64,000 bases of DNA. Origin: Inconstantimicrobium porci (lineage in GTDB: Bacteria; Bacillota; Clostridia; Clostridiales; Clostridiaceae). The notes beneath the pieces are model-generated. The model made no database searches. It saw only the letters and a program-made list of their open reading frames with translations, and was not told where the DNA came from. Shown piece by piece: positions 16,444-24,826 of this stretch. A program made the position numbers and the translations under genes. Within the stretch, counting starts at the first letter, position 1. Every line of letters begins with the position of its first letter. Location of the stretch: NCBI RefSeq assembly GCF_009696465.1, contig NZ_VULX01000001.1, positions 248,001-312,000 of the forward strand, given 5' to 3'.

Positions 16444-17429
16444 CTGTTTATAAAAATAGGTGAGCTTATTGCAAGAACACCATCTTTTCCAATAACTCTT
16501 ATGACAAACCATGTATTATTTTCTGTCATTCTATATTTAAAAATATAGTGAATTCTGTTTAAATATATCATGTTTATTCTTTTTATAATTTTCTGCTGAT
16601 TACTAATTATTTCTATTGAGCTAATTATTTTATGTTCTGACTCTGTAAAAATATAAAATGATAGTATTGAAGGATGATTATCAAGCTCTAGTGTTTTACC
16701 CATAGGAGTGAAGTTAATAGAAAAATAAAGTTTTAAATCTGGTACGCTTGTAGAATAGGTGGATTTATTTCTGATTGAATCAAGAATTATTTCTGAATAA
16801 CAGTGTCTGCTGATAATGCCTGTATACCATCCTTTTGAATTAAGAGAGTTATAGCTGCTTATAGCCCCGATAACCCAGCCTTTATCCAAAAGATTATAAT
16901 AAATGTTCTCAAAATCTGTAATGTTGCAGTCACTATTTAAATTGCATATTTCAACACTGCATAATTTCTTCTGTAGTATTTTTGTCTGTAGTAGTGATAA
17001 TATACCACGGTGAGGTTTTTTTACAGTTATAAATGATGATCTATCTGTAAGTAGATATTCTGACAATTGCTTTATTGATTTTACATCACCTTTATATATG
17101 AATTGTGAATTCCAGCAGTCAAAATATGCAATGGGATTTGCGGAGATAGAATAAGAGAATATAAAAGTAATTTTGTATTTCCTTGATAAACCTGATATAA
17201 ATTTATTTATTAATTCTATAAGATCTCTGTTCATATCTCTTGAGATAAAAGAATGCAAGTAAAAGTTAAAAATATTAATCGATAAATAATCTAAGTTTAA
17301 CTTCTTATACATTTTTATAGAATTTTCGATATCAGATACGTTATTAGTCTCCATATTGGGGATGCCAATATAATAATTATATGATGCTGAATTTTTATCT
17401 AAAAAAGTTTCGTTAAAATTCGTGTCCAT
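16428..17429 (-). CDS. PHP-like protein with degenerate metal site, function unknown
   Basis: The C-terminal half of this 333-residue protein, from GWVIGAISSYNSLNSKGWYTG through AILDSIRNKSTYST-like residues and MGKTLELDNHPSILSFYIF, follows the pattern of the end of CehA/McbA-type PHP phosphoesterase domains, where the usual motif is a GxDxH metal pair followed by a TxV, a DAIRNRRTYAT helix and a beta-sandwich. Here the GxDxH position reads SSYNSL, so the metal ligands appear lost. The N-terminal part (YLSINIFNFYLHSF) lacks the HxH motif. It may be a non-catalytic relative or an unrelated protein. There is no signal peptide. The assignment is from pattern recall only. Confidence 0.5.
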   Translation of the reverse strand: MDTNFNETFLDKNSASYNYYIGIPNMETNNVSDIENSIKMYKKLNLDYLSINIFNFYLHSFISRDMNRDLIELINKFISGLSRKYKITFIFSYSISANPIAYFDCWNSQFIYKGDVKSIKQLSEYLLTDRSSFITVKKPHRGILSLLQTKILQKKLCSVEICNLNSDCNITDFENIYYNLLDKGWVIGAISSYNSLNSKGWYTGIISRHCYSEIILDSIRNKSTYSTSVPDLKLYFSINFTPMGKTLELDNHPSILSFYIFTESEHKIISSIEIISNQQKIIKRINMIYLNRIHYIFKYRMTENNTWFVIRVIGKDGVLAISSPIFINRKSID

Positions 17430-17565
17430 ATTTAAATCTACATTCCTTAAATTATATATATAATATTTTATTAGTGGAATTTAAAATTTATACTATAACA
17501 ATATTATAAGATGTTTTTTTTAATCATAAAATTTGATATAATTCACTATAAAGGATGTGAGCGTT

Positions 17566-17988
17566 TTGGAGATAGGAAGAATAAGAAGAAATACTTCTGT
17601 TACTAGAGAATCGAAAGTAACTGATGCTAAAAAGGGTTTCTCTCAGAGTTTCAGCCAGGCAAGACAGCAGAAATCGCAGGAACAGCTTAAGCAGATGATT
17701 GATGATATAAACAAGAAAGGTAATAGGCTGGTTATTACAAAGTGCTATGCTGATGTTTTTGCATATAAGAAGTTAATAAAAGAGTATTTAAGATCAGTTC
17801 TTGAAAATATGTATCTAATAAAAAAAGATATAAGCTTCTGGCAGACACAATATTTTATAACTGTAGATATAGTTGACCAGAAGATGGAGGGGCTTACTGA
17901 GGCACTGCTTAATCAAGAGAAAGACAATATAGATATAGCATCTACAATAGATGAAATACAGGGACTAATTGTGGATATTTATAAGTAG
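17566..17988 (+). CDS. YaaR family protein (DUF327)
   Basis: The 140-residue protein matches the YaaR pattern: EIGRIRRNTSV at the N terminus, ELLKQMIDDINKKGNRLVITK-like middle, YADVFAYKKLIKEYLRSVLENM, and EIDEKMEGLTEALLNQEKDNID followed by EIQGLIVDIYK. It is mostly helical and soluble. Function is unknown. TTG at 17566 is chosen because AAGGATGTGA is correctly placed for it; GTG at 17557 falls inside that site. Confidence 0.82.
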   Translation: MEIGRIRRNTSVTRESKVTDAKKGFSQSFSQARQQKSQEQLKQMIDDINKKGNRLVITKCYADVFAYKKLIKEYLRSVLENMYLIKKDISFWQTQYFITVDIVDQKMEGLTEALLNQEKDNIDIASTIDEIQGLIVDIYK

Positions 17989-18066
17989 TTGATTCAGAAT
18001 AATATAACTCAGAGATTGATCATTAATTTATCATCAATTATTGTTGATAATATTTTACATATGTTA

Positions 18067-18102
18067 AAAAAGACTGCCTATTTAAATAAGCAGTCTTTTT
18101 TT
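18067..18102 (+). terminator. Terminator downstream of the YaaR gene
   Basis: AAAAAGACTGC pairs with GCAGTCTTTTT around a 12-nt loop and is followed by more T residues. It lies eight bases before the left boundary region of the IS200-like element. Confidence 0.9.
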
Positions 18103-18145
18103 GTTATTTAGGAGCAACCACCCAGCTGGTTGCTCCTTTTAAAAC

Positions 18146-18162
18146 CACACGCTTTGCGTGTG
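18146..18162 (+). repeat. IS200 left-end subterminal hairpin
   Basis: CACACGC and GCGTGTG form a 7-bp perfect stem with a TTT loop, about 100 bases before the tnpA start. Confidence 0.7.
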
Positions 18163-18200
18163 AGCATCGAAGAGCTTTAGCGGTGGGCATGATGAAAAAA

Positions 18201-18262
18201 ATCCTCCTTTTGCTAAAATAAAGTTAGGTTTCGCCACCAAATTTATATAGCAAAAGGAGGAT
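18201..18262 (+). promoter_or_regulatory. Inverted repeat that can sequester the tnpA ribosome binding site
   Basis: ATCCTCCTTTTGCTA at 18201-18215 is perfectly complementary to TAGCAAAAGGAGGAT at 18248-18262. The second arm contains the AGGAGG Shine-Dalgarno sequence of tnpA, five bases before its ATG. In mRNA the 15-bp stem would hide this site, as described for the IS200 transposase mRNA, keeping transposition low. Confidence 0.8.
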
Positions 18263-18267
18263 GTCCT

Positions 18268-18720
18268 ATGGACGAGAATAGTTTATCACATACACGATGG
18301 AATTGTAAATATCACATTGTGTTTATACCAAAATACAGAAGAAAGGCAATTTACGGAACTATAAGACAAGATGTTGGTCAGATATTAAGGCAGCTGTGTC
18401 TATATAAAAACGTAGAAATAATAGAAGCACATGCATGTATAGACCACATACATATGCTGGTATCAATACCACCGAAATTAAGTGTGGCAAGTTTTATGGG
18501 ATACTTGAAAGGTAAAAGTTCATTGATGATTTATGATAGACATGCCAATTTGAAGTATAAGCATGGTAGCCGACACTTTTGGGCAAAAGGATACTATGTT
18601 AGTACGGTTGGTTTGAACAAGAACACAATAGCTAAGTATATTAGAGAACAAGAAGATGAAGACAAAATGTCAGATTCAATGACAACAAAAGAATACGAAG
18701 ACCCTTTTAAGGGTCGCTAG
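18268..18720 (+). CDS. tnpA: IS200/IS605 family transposase TnpA (Y1 HUH)
   Basis: The 150-residue protein is a complete TnpA. It has the opening KYHIVFIPKYRRK, the HUH metal motif H60-I-H62 in IDHIHMLVSIPPK, a RHFWAKGYYVSTVG segment and the catalytic tyrosine Y124 in NKNTIAKYIREQ. These enzymes cut and rejoin single-stranded DNA through a 5'-phosphotyrosine bond. ATG at 18268 follows AGGAGGAT, which is sequestered by the upstream inverted repeat. All active-site residues are present, so the element may still move. Confidence 0.95.
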   Translation: MDENSLSHTRWNCKYHIVFIPKYRRKAIYGTIRQDVGQILRQLCLYKNVEIIEAHACIDHIHMLVSIPPKLSVASFMGYLKGKSSLMIYDRHANLKYKHGSRHFWAKGYYVSTVGLNKNTIAKYIREQEDEDKMSDSMTTKEYEDPFKGR

Positions 18721-18799
18721 AGAGTTGGTTGCGGTTGGCGGAATCAATAGGTGCCTTTAGGCATTGCTGGCACCATGCCCTTAGAGGGCGTAATAAAAG

Positions 18800-18818
18800 C
18801 CACCCGCTGAGCGGGTGG
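18800..18818. repeat. IS200 right-end hairpin, also a plausible nadE terminator
   Basis: CCACCCGC/GCGGGTGG with a TGA loop is a strong GC-rich stem. On the minus strand it follows the nadE stop by eight bases and is itself followed by CTTTTATT, so it may also end nadE transcription. Confidence 0.75.
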
Positions 18819-18825
18819 TTATTTA

Positions 18826-20733
18826 CTAATTAAGCCACGATGCACATGAAGCATCACTTGGCATTCTTAAATCCCCTCTAGGAGATAAGCTTATTGTACC
18901 AACCTTTGGACCATCAGGAATTGCTGATCTCTTAAACTGTTGAGAGAAGAATCTCCAGATGAATTTATCTAACCATTTATTGATTTCCTCTTCAGTGTAT
19001 GAATCTTTAAATGCAGTAAGTGCAAGCTTAAGAATTCTTTCCTTAGATGAACCATGACGCATAAAATGATATAAAAAGAAATCATGTAGTTCATATGGTC
19101 CTACGATGTCTTCAGTTTTTTGTGCGATGTTTCCATCCTTATCCTTTGGTAGAAGTTCAGGACTTACAGGAGTCTCTAAAATATCTATTAAAGTTTCAGA
19201 TGTAAGTTTATCCGCTTCATTTTCTGCCACATATCTTACAAGATATCTGACAAGTGTCTTAGGAATTGAACAGTTTACTGCATACATGCTCATATGGTCA
19301 CCGTTATAAGTACACCATCCAAGTGCAAGCTCAGATAAATCTCCAGTACCTATAAGCAGACCACCTTCTTTGTTGGCGATATCCATTAATATTTGAGTTC
19401 TTTCTCTTGCTTGAACATTTTCATAAGTAACATCATGAATGTTTTTATCATGTCCTATATCTTCAAAATGTTTTAAGCATGCTTCAACAATGTTGATTTC
19501 TCTAAGATCGCATTGTAATTCCCTGCATAAAGTCAAAGCATTATTATATGTTCTGTCAGTTGTGCCGAAACCAGGCATAGTAATTGTTACAATGTTTTTT
19601 CTTGGGATACCAAGCATATCGAACGTCTTAATTACAACTAATAAAGCTAGAGTAGAATCAAGACCTCCTGAAATACCAATAACTGCTTTTTTAGCGCCTG
19701 TATGTTCAAATCTCTTTGCTAGTGCTGAAGCCTGAATTGCAAAAATTTCTTTGCATCTTTCTTCTCTTTCCTTAGTGTTAGAAGGAACAAATGGATGAGG
19801 ATCCACGAACCTGTTAAATTCTTTTATTGATGTATCTTTATATTTGAATCTGATTGTTCTGAACTGTTTATTAAATAATCTGTTAGAATCTCTAAAACTG
19901 ATATTTCTAAGTCTTTCGCTGTTAAGTTTAAATAAGTCTACTACAGAAGTAAGAACTTCATTGTCTCTCTCAAAACGAGTGTTTTCATTCAGCATAGTAC
20001 CATTTTCACTGATTAACAGGTGACCACTGAATAATACATCGGTGCTTGATTCATGTACTCCTGCTGATGAGTAGATATATGCACTCATTGTACGAGCGCT
20101 TTGGTTGCTTACAAGAGCTTTTCTGTACTGTGATTTGCTTGCCAGCTCGTTTGAAGCTGAAGGATTACCTATTACGTTGGCACCATTTACTGCAAGGAAT
20201 GAACTAGGAGGTATAGTGACCCATAAATCTTCACATATTTCTACGCCATATTTAAAATCGTTATCTTCAAAGATAAGATCAGTTCCAAATGGAATATCGC
20301 TTTGGAATGATAATGAAACAGTCTGGCCTATTATATTAATTCCTTCAGTGAACCATCTTTTTTCATAGAATTCTGTATAATTTGGAATATAACTCTTTGG
20401 AACTATACCTAGAACCTTTCCTTCAAAAATAATATAAGCGCAGTTATATAGGCTGTTATTATTAAGTAGAGGTGCACCAACTGTAATAAGAATGTCTTTG
20501 TTCTTTGAGTAATGGCATAAGTCCTCTATTGCTTTCTCAGCTTTATGTAATAATGGGTTGTGTAAAAACAAGTCTGCGCAAGTATATGATGTAATGCTTA
20601 GTTCAGGGAAGACTATACATTTTGATTCTTCGCTAATAGCAATATCTATACACTTTTTTATGTTGCTTAGATTTGTACCAACATCAGCTACCTTTGTTAT
20701 AGGGCAGCATGTGCTTACTTTAATAAAATCCAT
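18826..20733 (-). CDS. nadE: Glutamine-dependent NAD+ synthetase
   Basis: NadE makes NAD+ from deamido-NAD+ using ATP and ammonia released from glutamine. The product of about 635 residues combines an N-terminal nitrilase amidase domain (FPELSITSY with the catalytic glutamate, and GVEICEDLW with the cysteine nucleophile) with a C-terminal synthetase domain carrying the ATP pyrophosphatase loop ISGGLDSTLAL and the TGDLSELALGWCTYNGD motif. Length is normal for the two-domain form. ATG at 20733 has GGAG eight bases upstream; GTG at 20742 overlaps that site and is less likely. Confidence 0.96.
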   Translation of the reverse strand: MDFIKVSTCCPITKVADVGTNLSNIKKCIDIAISEESKCIVFPELSITSYTCADLFLHNPLLHKAEKAIEDLCHYSKNKDILITVGAPLLNNNSLYNCAYIIFEGKVLGIVPKSYIPNYTEFYEKRWFTEGINIIGQTVSLSFQSDIPFGTDLIFEDNDFKYGVEICEDLWVTIPPSSFLAVNGANVIGNPSASNELASKSQYRKALVSNQSARTMSAYIYSSAGVHESSTDVLFSGHLLISENGTMLNENTRFERDNEVLTSVVDLFKLNSERLRNISFRDSNRLFNKQFRTIRFKYKDTSIKEFNRFVDPHPFVPSNTKEREERCKEIFAIQASALAKRFEHTGAKKAVIGISGGLDSTLALLVVIKTFDMLGIPRKNIVTITMPGFGTTDRTYNNALTLCRELQCDLREINIVEACLKHFEDIGHDKNIHDVTYENVQARERTQILMDIANKEGGLLIGTGDLSELALGWCTYNGDHMSMYAVNCSIPKTLVRYLVRYVAENEADKLTSETLIDILETPVSPELLPKDKDGNIAQKTEDIVGPYELHDFFLYHFMRHGSSKERILKLALTAFKDSYTEEEINKWLDKFIWRFFSQQFKRSAIPDGPKVGTISLSPRGDLRMPSDASCASWLN

Positions 20734-20890
20734 AATAATCACTCCGTATCTTGTTTTTGATATATGTTTATGTTGTGTAATAAATAATTAATTATTTCAT
20801 AAACCATACATTAAATATTAAAGCTATAGACCTATAAAATCAATATTATAGAATAAAATAGTCATCTGTGAGAATAATAATAAGTGTCCA

Positions 20891-20919
20891 TTGACATTAC
20901 GTAGAGATTAATCTTTAAT
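20891..20919 (+). promoter_or_regulatory. Predicted promoter upstream of the alr-like gene
   Basis: TTGACA at 20891-20896 and TTTAAT at 20914-20919 are separated by 17 bases. Initiation is predicted near 20926, only a few bases before the terminator-like hairpin at 20929. Confidence 0.6.
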
Positions 20920-20928
20920 TTTATCTTT

Positions 20929-20965
20929 AAAGGATATATAATTTAAGTTATATATCCTTTTTTTT
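20929..20965 (+). terminator. Terminator-like hairpin ahead of the alr-like gene
   Basis: AAAGGATATATAA pairs perfectly with TTATATATCCTTT around a 6-nt loop and ends in T8. No plus-strand gene precedes it, so it would stop transcription from the adjacent promoter, end a small RNA, or act as an attenuator. Confidence 0.75.
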
Positions 20966-21001
20966 ATGGATAAAAAAAGAATGTGAAAGGAATTATACTT
21001 C

Positions 21002-22054
21002 ATGAAGAATTTTTGGTGTGAAATTTATCTCGATAAACTTTATAACAATTTAAAAATAATAAAAGAAATGGCTGATGACAAAAAGATAATTGCTGTAGTT
21101 AAAGGAAATGCATATGGACTTGGTGTTGAGGAAATAACTACTAGACTTAATGATAAGGTGGACTATTTTGCAGTTTCTGATATTAATGAAGCTGCGCTTA
21201 TAAATACTGATAAAGAGATACTCCTGTTATCTCCACTTGTATCTAAAGATGATTTTAATACAAATCTTAACAATATTATCTTTACTATAGATAACAAAGC
21301 AGTAATTAACGAATTTCCTAAAGATAAGACTATGAAGATACATATCTATGTTGATACAGGTATGAATAGAATGGGCGTGAAATGCAGCGAGCTTGCTGGT
21401 ATTATTTCTGAAATTAAAGAAAAATACCCCAATATAATAGTTGATGGTATATATACCCATCTTCACAATACTAAAAATGTTAATTATACATTAAAGCAGA
21501 TAGAGGATTTCAAGAAGTGTACTGAGCCTTTTAAAGATGAAGTTAATATGATACATTGTCTTAATTCATCAGGATTTATTAATGATGAGATAAGATCTGC
21601 CTCTTATTTTACAAATGCAGTAAGGGCAGGAAATATACTGTATGGATATGACGGATTTAATAAAGGAATAAGAAGAACTTATAATTACTTTGCAAAACCT
21701 GTTAATGTTTATGAGGTAAGCAAGGGAGAACATGTGGGATATGGATGCACATATAAAGCAAAAAGAAATATCAAAATCGGTATCCTGGGATTTGGTAATA
21801 TAGAACACTTCGGATTCAGCAAGGATATTGATAAGGGATTCTTCTTTAATGTAGTAAGAGCAGCATATAACAGTTTAAAGTTCAGACCGGAAATTTTTGA
21901 TGCTAAGAGTGGCAGGGGAATTAGAATAGTTAGTAAGCCTAATATGAATATTACAATTGTAGACATGGAAGGACTTAATGAGGATTCTCTTCTTAGAATT
22001 GAAATTTCACCAATACTTGCGGATTCAAGAATAACTAAAAAATATATTGAATAA
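21002..22054 (+). CDS. Alanine racemase-like PLP protein (divergent)
   Basis: The 350-residue protein has the alanine racemase fold: the PLP lysine K34 in VVKGNAYGLG, VDTGMNRMGV with the conserved arginine, GIYTHLHNT, NSSGFI, RAGNILYG and the second catalytic tyrosine, about Y247, in GYGCTYKAKRN. It departs from standard Alr in two ways: the Met-Asp motif near the C terminus reads Met315-Asn316, and the last strand-rich segment is shortened. It may therefore racemise a different amino acid or have altered activity. A terminator-like hairpin lies in its leader, and the start codon lacks a very strong ribosome site (GTGAAAGGAAT). Confidence 0.8.
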   Translation: MKNFWCEIYLDKLYNNLKIIKEMADDKKIIAVVKGNAYGLGVEEITTRLNDKVDYFAVSDINEAALINTDKEILLLSPLVSKDDFNTNLNNIIFTIDNKAVINEFPKDKTMKIHIYVDTGMNRMGVKCSELAGIISEIKEKYPNIIVDGIYTHLHNTKNVNYTLKQIEDFKKCTEPFKDEVNMIHCLNSSGFINDEIRSASYFTNAVRAGNILYGYDGFNKGIRRTYNYFAKPVNVYEVSKGEHVGYGCTYKAKRNIKIGILGFGNIEHFGFSKDIDKGFFFNVVRAAYNSLKFRPEIFDAKSGRGIRIVSKPNMNITIVDMEGLNEDSLLRIEISPILADSRITKKYIE

Positions 22055-22107
22055 AAGAAAGTTATAATGGATAAATTACTATAGAGGTTAATAGGAGGTG
22101 ATTCTAA

Positions 22108-22266
22108 ATGGAGGTAAATAAGAGTATAAAATGCAGTATTGAAAACTGCAAATATAATTATCCTTCAGAAGATTACTGTACACTATCACAGATAAAGATA
22201 GGAACACATGAAGCAAATCCAACAGTTATTGAATGTACAGATTGTGAATCCTTTGAACTGAAATAG
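22108..22266 (+). CDS. DUF1540 domain-containing small cysteine-rich protein
   Basis: This 52-residue protein is too short for routine gene calls but clearly real: ATG follows AGGAGGTGAT and a terminator follows the stop. It has four cysteines in the DUF1540 pattern, KCSIENCKYN, then DYCTLSQIKIGTHEA, and ECTDCESF at the end (six cysteines in total). These probably bind a metal, perhaps zinc. The function of the family is unknown; members are common in spore-forming Firmicutes. Confidence 0.85.
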   Translation: MEVNKSIKCSIENCKYNYPSEDYCTLSQIKIGTHEANPTVIECTDCESFELK

Positions 22267-22278
22267 TGATGTATCTGT

Positions 22279-22309
22279 AAAAGTGAGGAAGCTTTTCCTC
22301 ACTTTTTTT
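22279..22309 (+). terminator. Terminator of the alr-like/DUF1540 unit
   Basis: AAAGTGAGGAA pairs with TTCCTCACTTT around GCTT and is followed by a T-run. Confidence 0.9.
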
Positions 22310-22359
22310 ATATGATAAAATATAGTACAGGCATAATAATATTTTGAGGAGAGATAGAA

Positions 22360-23811
22360 TTGATTTTTTCATCGTTTAAAATAGATAAAGACACTCCAAT
22401 ATATGAGCAGATAGAAAAATACATCATGATTCAGATCAATGATGGAATGCTACAGAAAGGCAGCAAACTTCCATCTACAAGGGAAGTAAGTTCTGTGCTT
22501 AAAGTGAGCAGAAATTCTGTGGTAACAGCTTATGAAAATCTTGAAAGTAGAGGAATAATTCAAAGTGTTAAAGGCAAAGGGACATTTGTCATTGAAAGCC
22601 AGCAACAGACAGATAATGATTTTGTATTAAAATGGGATGAAAGATTCAACGAATACGGAAGGAAGTGTAATGAACTTGATATAATGAAAACAGAAGTACC
22701 TTGGAAAAAAGGTATGATTTCATTTAAAAGCATTGCTCCAGAGGAAAAACTTTTTGATTTAGATGAAATTAAAAGAGACTTTCAGACTATCTGTGCTAAT
22801 GAAGGCAGTAAAATACTTAATTATGGATATGCAAAAGGCTATAAACCGCTTATAGACTATCTGCTTAAGTATATGGAGAAAAAGGGCGTTATCATTCAAA
22901 ACAAGGATATACTAATAACTAATGGTTTTACTGAAAGTTTTGATATGATAATAAGTGTTCTTACAGATAAAGGAGATGTGGTGCTTTGCGAATCGCCAAC
23001 GCATAATACTGCCATAAAAATAATGAAGGCCAGAGGAGTACATATAGTGGATATTCCTATGCAGTATGACGGAATTGATGTAGAAAAGCTTGAAAAGGCT
23101 ATAATTGAATATAATCCAAAAATGTTATATATTATTCCTTCATATCATAACCCTACAGGCATAGTTATGAAAGGAGAAAAAAGACAGAAGGTCTATAATT
23201 TGTGTAAAAAGCACAATATACCTATAGTAGAAGATGGCTTTAATGAGGAGCTTCTTTATTCTAGTTCTCATATGCCTCCAATAATGTCATTATCGGGGCT
23301 TGGAAATGGTGTTGTATATCTCGGGAGCCTGTCCAAGATACTTTTTCCAGGTTTAAGAGTTGGATGGATACTAGCTGATAAAAAATTAATTAGTATGCTT
23401 GAAAGTGTTAAAAGATCACGAACAATACACTGTTCAACACTTGATCAGGCCCTTTTATGTGAATATCTTAATAATGGCAGTTTTGAAAAGTATGTTAAAA
23501 AAGTACGTAAATATTATAGAGAAAAATATGAATTTGCAATTCGTGAAATAAAAAATAATCTGCAGTATAAGTATATTTATGGTGAAGGAGGCCTACATGT
23601 ATTTATTGATCTAGGTGATATAGATGCCAGGAAGTTACTAAAATGCTGCTACGAAAACAATGTAATATTTATGCCAGGGGATATATTTTTCCCAGGAAGT
23701 GGTGGGAGTACATGTATGAGACTTGGATTCGCAAGACTAAGTAATGAGGATATAAAAAAAGGAATAAAAATAATTGGACAATCCGAAAAAGAAATCAGAA
23801 AACAGGTGTGA
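22360..23811 (+). CDS. MocR-family regulator (GntR HTH fused to aminotransferase fold)
   Basis: The 483-residue protein begins with a GntR winged helix (residues about 10-78: IYEQIEKYIMIQINDGML, GSKLPSTREVSSVLKVSRNSV) followed by a class I aminotransferase-like domain with SYHNPTGI and the PLP lysine in LGSLSKILFPGLRVGW. MocR regulators bind PLP or amino-acid adducts and control nearby or amino-acid genes. The start is TTG at 22360, with GAGGAG seven bases upstream. The closest candidates for control are the upstream DUF1540/alr-like unit, but no operator could be identified. Confidence 0.9.
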   Translation: MIFSSFKIDKDTPIYEQIEKYIMIQINDGMLQKGSKLPSTREVSSVLKVSRNSVVTAYENLESRGIIQSVKGKGTFVIESQQQTDNDFVLKWDERFNEYGRKCNELDIMKTEVPWKKGMISFKSIAPEEKLFDLDEIKRDFQTICANEGSKILNYGYAKGYKPLIDYLLKYMEKKGVIIQNKDILITNGFTESFDMIISVLTDKGDVVLCESPTHNTAIKIMKARGVHIVDIPMQYDGIDVEKLEKAIIEYNPKMLYIIPSYHNPTGIVMKGEKRQKVYNLCKKHNIPIVEDGFNEELLYSSSHMPPIMSLSGLGNGVVYLGSLSKILFPGLRVGWILADKKLISMLESVKRSRTIHCSTLDQALLCEYLNNGSFEKYVKKVRKYYREKYEFAIREIKNNLQYKYIYGEGGLHVFIDLGDIDARKLLKCCYENNVIFMPGDIFFPGSGGSTCMRLGFARLSNEDIKKGIKIIGQSEKEIRKQV

Positions 23812-23869
23812 GTAGGATCGTACTATTTAAAACTTGAAAGCAAAATGTTAATATTCTGTTAACAAAACG

Positions 23870-23898
23870 TTGACTTTTAATACAAAAAAATTTAATAT
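23870..23898 (+). promoter_or_regulatory. Predicted promoter of the yicC-remA-gmk operon
   Basis: TTGACT (23870-23875) and TAATAT (23893-23898) are separated by 17 bases, about 30 bases upstream of yicC. A GTTAAC palindrome lies just before it (23858-23863). Confidence 0.6.
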
Positions 23899-23929
23899 TT
23901 ATGTATTGCATATATGAGGGGGCAGAAAA

Positions 23930-24811
23930 ATGGCTAAAAGTATGACTGGATTTGGGAGAGCTTCAGGTGAAAATGGTAAGAAGCTTATTTTTTCAGTAGA
24001 AGTCAAAAGCATAAACCACAGATACCTTGACGTTAATGTTCGCCTTCCTAAGAATCTTGTTTCTTTAGAAAATAACATTCGAAAAGAAATTGCGAATAAG
24101 ATAAACAGGGGAAAAATTGATGTTGCTGTAAACTACAAAAATTACATTGAAAATAACAGTTCTTTAAAGTTGAACGTTGCAAAGAGCGACGAGTATATGG
24201 AAATTTTAAATCAGATCAAATCAAGATATAACATAAAGGATGATATTACTGTTTCAATGATAGCAGATTATCCAGATGTTATAGTTTCAGAAGAAAATGA
24301 AGAAGATTTAAATGAAATATGGAAGGAACTTAAGCCAGTACTTAATGAGGCTATAGATATGAATTTATCTATGAGAACTGTTGAAGGGGATAAACTTAAG
24401 GAAGATATAAAACTAAAGTGCAGTGTAATCAAACAGAAAATACAGCAGATAGAGGAAGATGCAAAATTATCTTCAAAGAAATACGAAGAAAGATTGTATG
24501 AAAAAATTAAAGAACTTGTTAGCGATGTGAATATAGATGAAAACAGGATTGCCACTGAAGTTGCAATTTTCGCTGATAAAGTTGATATTGACGAAGAAAT
24601 AACAAGGTTCTACAGCCATTTGAATCAAATGCACTTAACACTTGATCTAAATGAGCCTATTGGAAGAAAAATGGACTTTATAGTTCAAGAAATGAACAGA
24701 GAGGCTAATACAATTGCTTCAAAATCAATCGATATTGAGATAACAAATTTAGTTATTGATATAAAGAATGTAATTGAAAAAATTAGAGAACAAATACAGA
24801 ACATTGAATAA
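23930..24811 (+). CDS. yicC: YicC family endoribonuclease
   Basis: The 293-residue protein has the YicC/YloC hallmarks: SMTGFGRASG at the N terminus, EVKSINHRYLDVNVRLP, a REIANKINRGKIDV stretch, a central coiled region and the C-terminal GRKMDFIVQEMNREANTIASK motif. Family members are metal-dependent RNases that cleave specific RNAs, including small RNAs. It starts with ATG after GAGGGGG and is followed 15 bases later by remA, its usual partner in Firmicutes. Confidence 0.92.
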   Translation: MAKSMTGFGRASGENGKKLIFSVEVKSINHRYLDVNVRLPKNLVSLENNIRKEIANKINRGKIDVAVNYKNYIENNSSLKLNVAKSDEYMEILNQIKSRYNIKDDITVSMIADYPDVIVSEENEEDLNEIWKELKPVLNEAIDMNLSMRTVEGDKLKEDIKLKCSVIKQKIQQIEEDAKLSSKKYEERLYEKIKELVSDVNIDENRIATEVAIFADKVDIDEEITRFYSHLNQMHLTLDLNEPIGRKMDFIVQEMNREANTIASKSIDIEITNLVIDIKNVIEKIREQIQNIE

Positions 24812-24826
24812 GCAGGAGGAGAAAAA

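Larger units (their letters stand above)
18111..18819 (+). mobile_element. IS200/IS605-type element, tnpA only (boundaries approximate)
   Basis: A single tyrosine transposase gene is flanked by subterminal imperfect palindromes, as in the IS200 group, and there is no inverted terminal repeat or tnpB. Left-end hairpins are GGAGCAACCA/TGGTTGCTCC (18111-18136) and CACACGC/GCGTGTG (18146-18162). The right-end hairpin is CCACCCGC/GCGGGTGG with loop TGA (18800-18818). These are the structures such transposases bind on single-stranded DNA. The exact tips cannot be set from one copy; the left tip could be at 18111 or about 30 bases further in. Confidence 0.82.
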
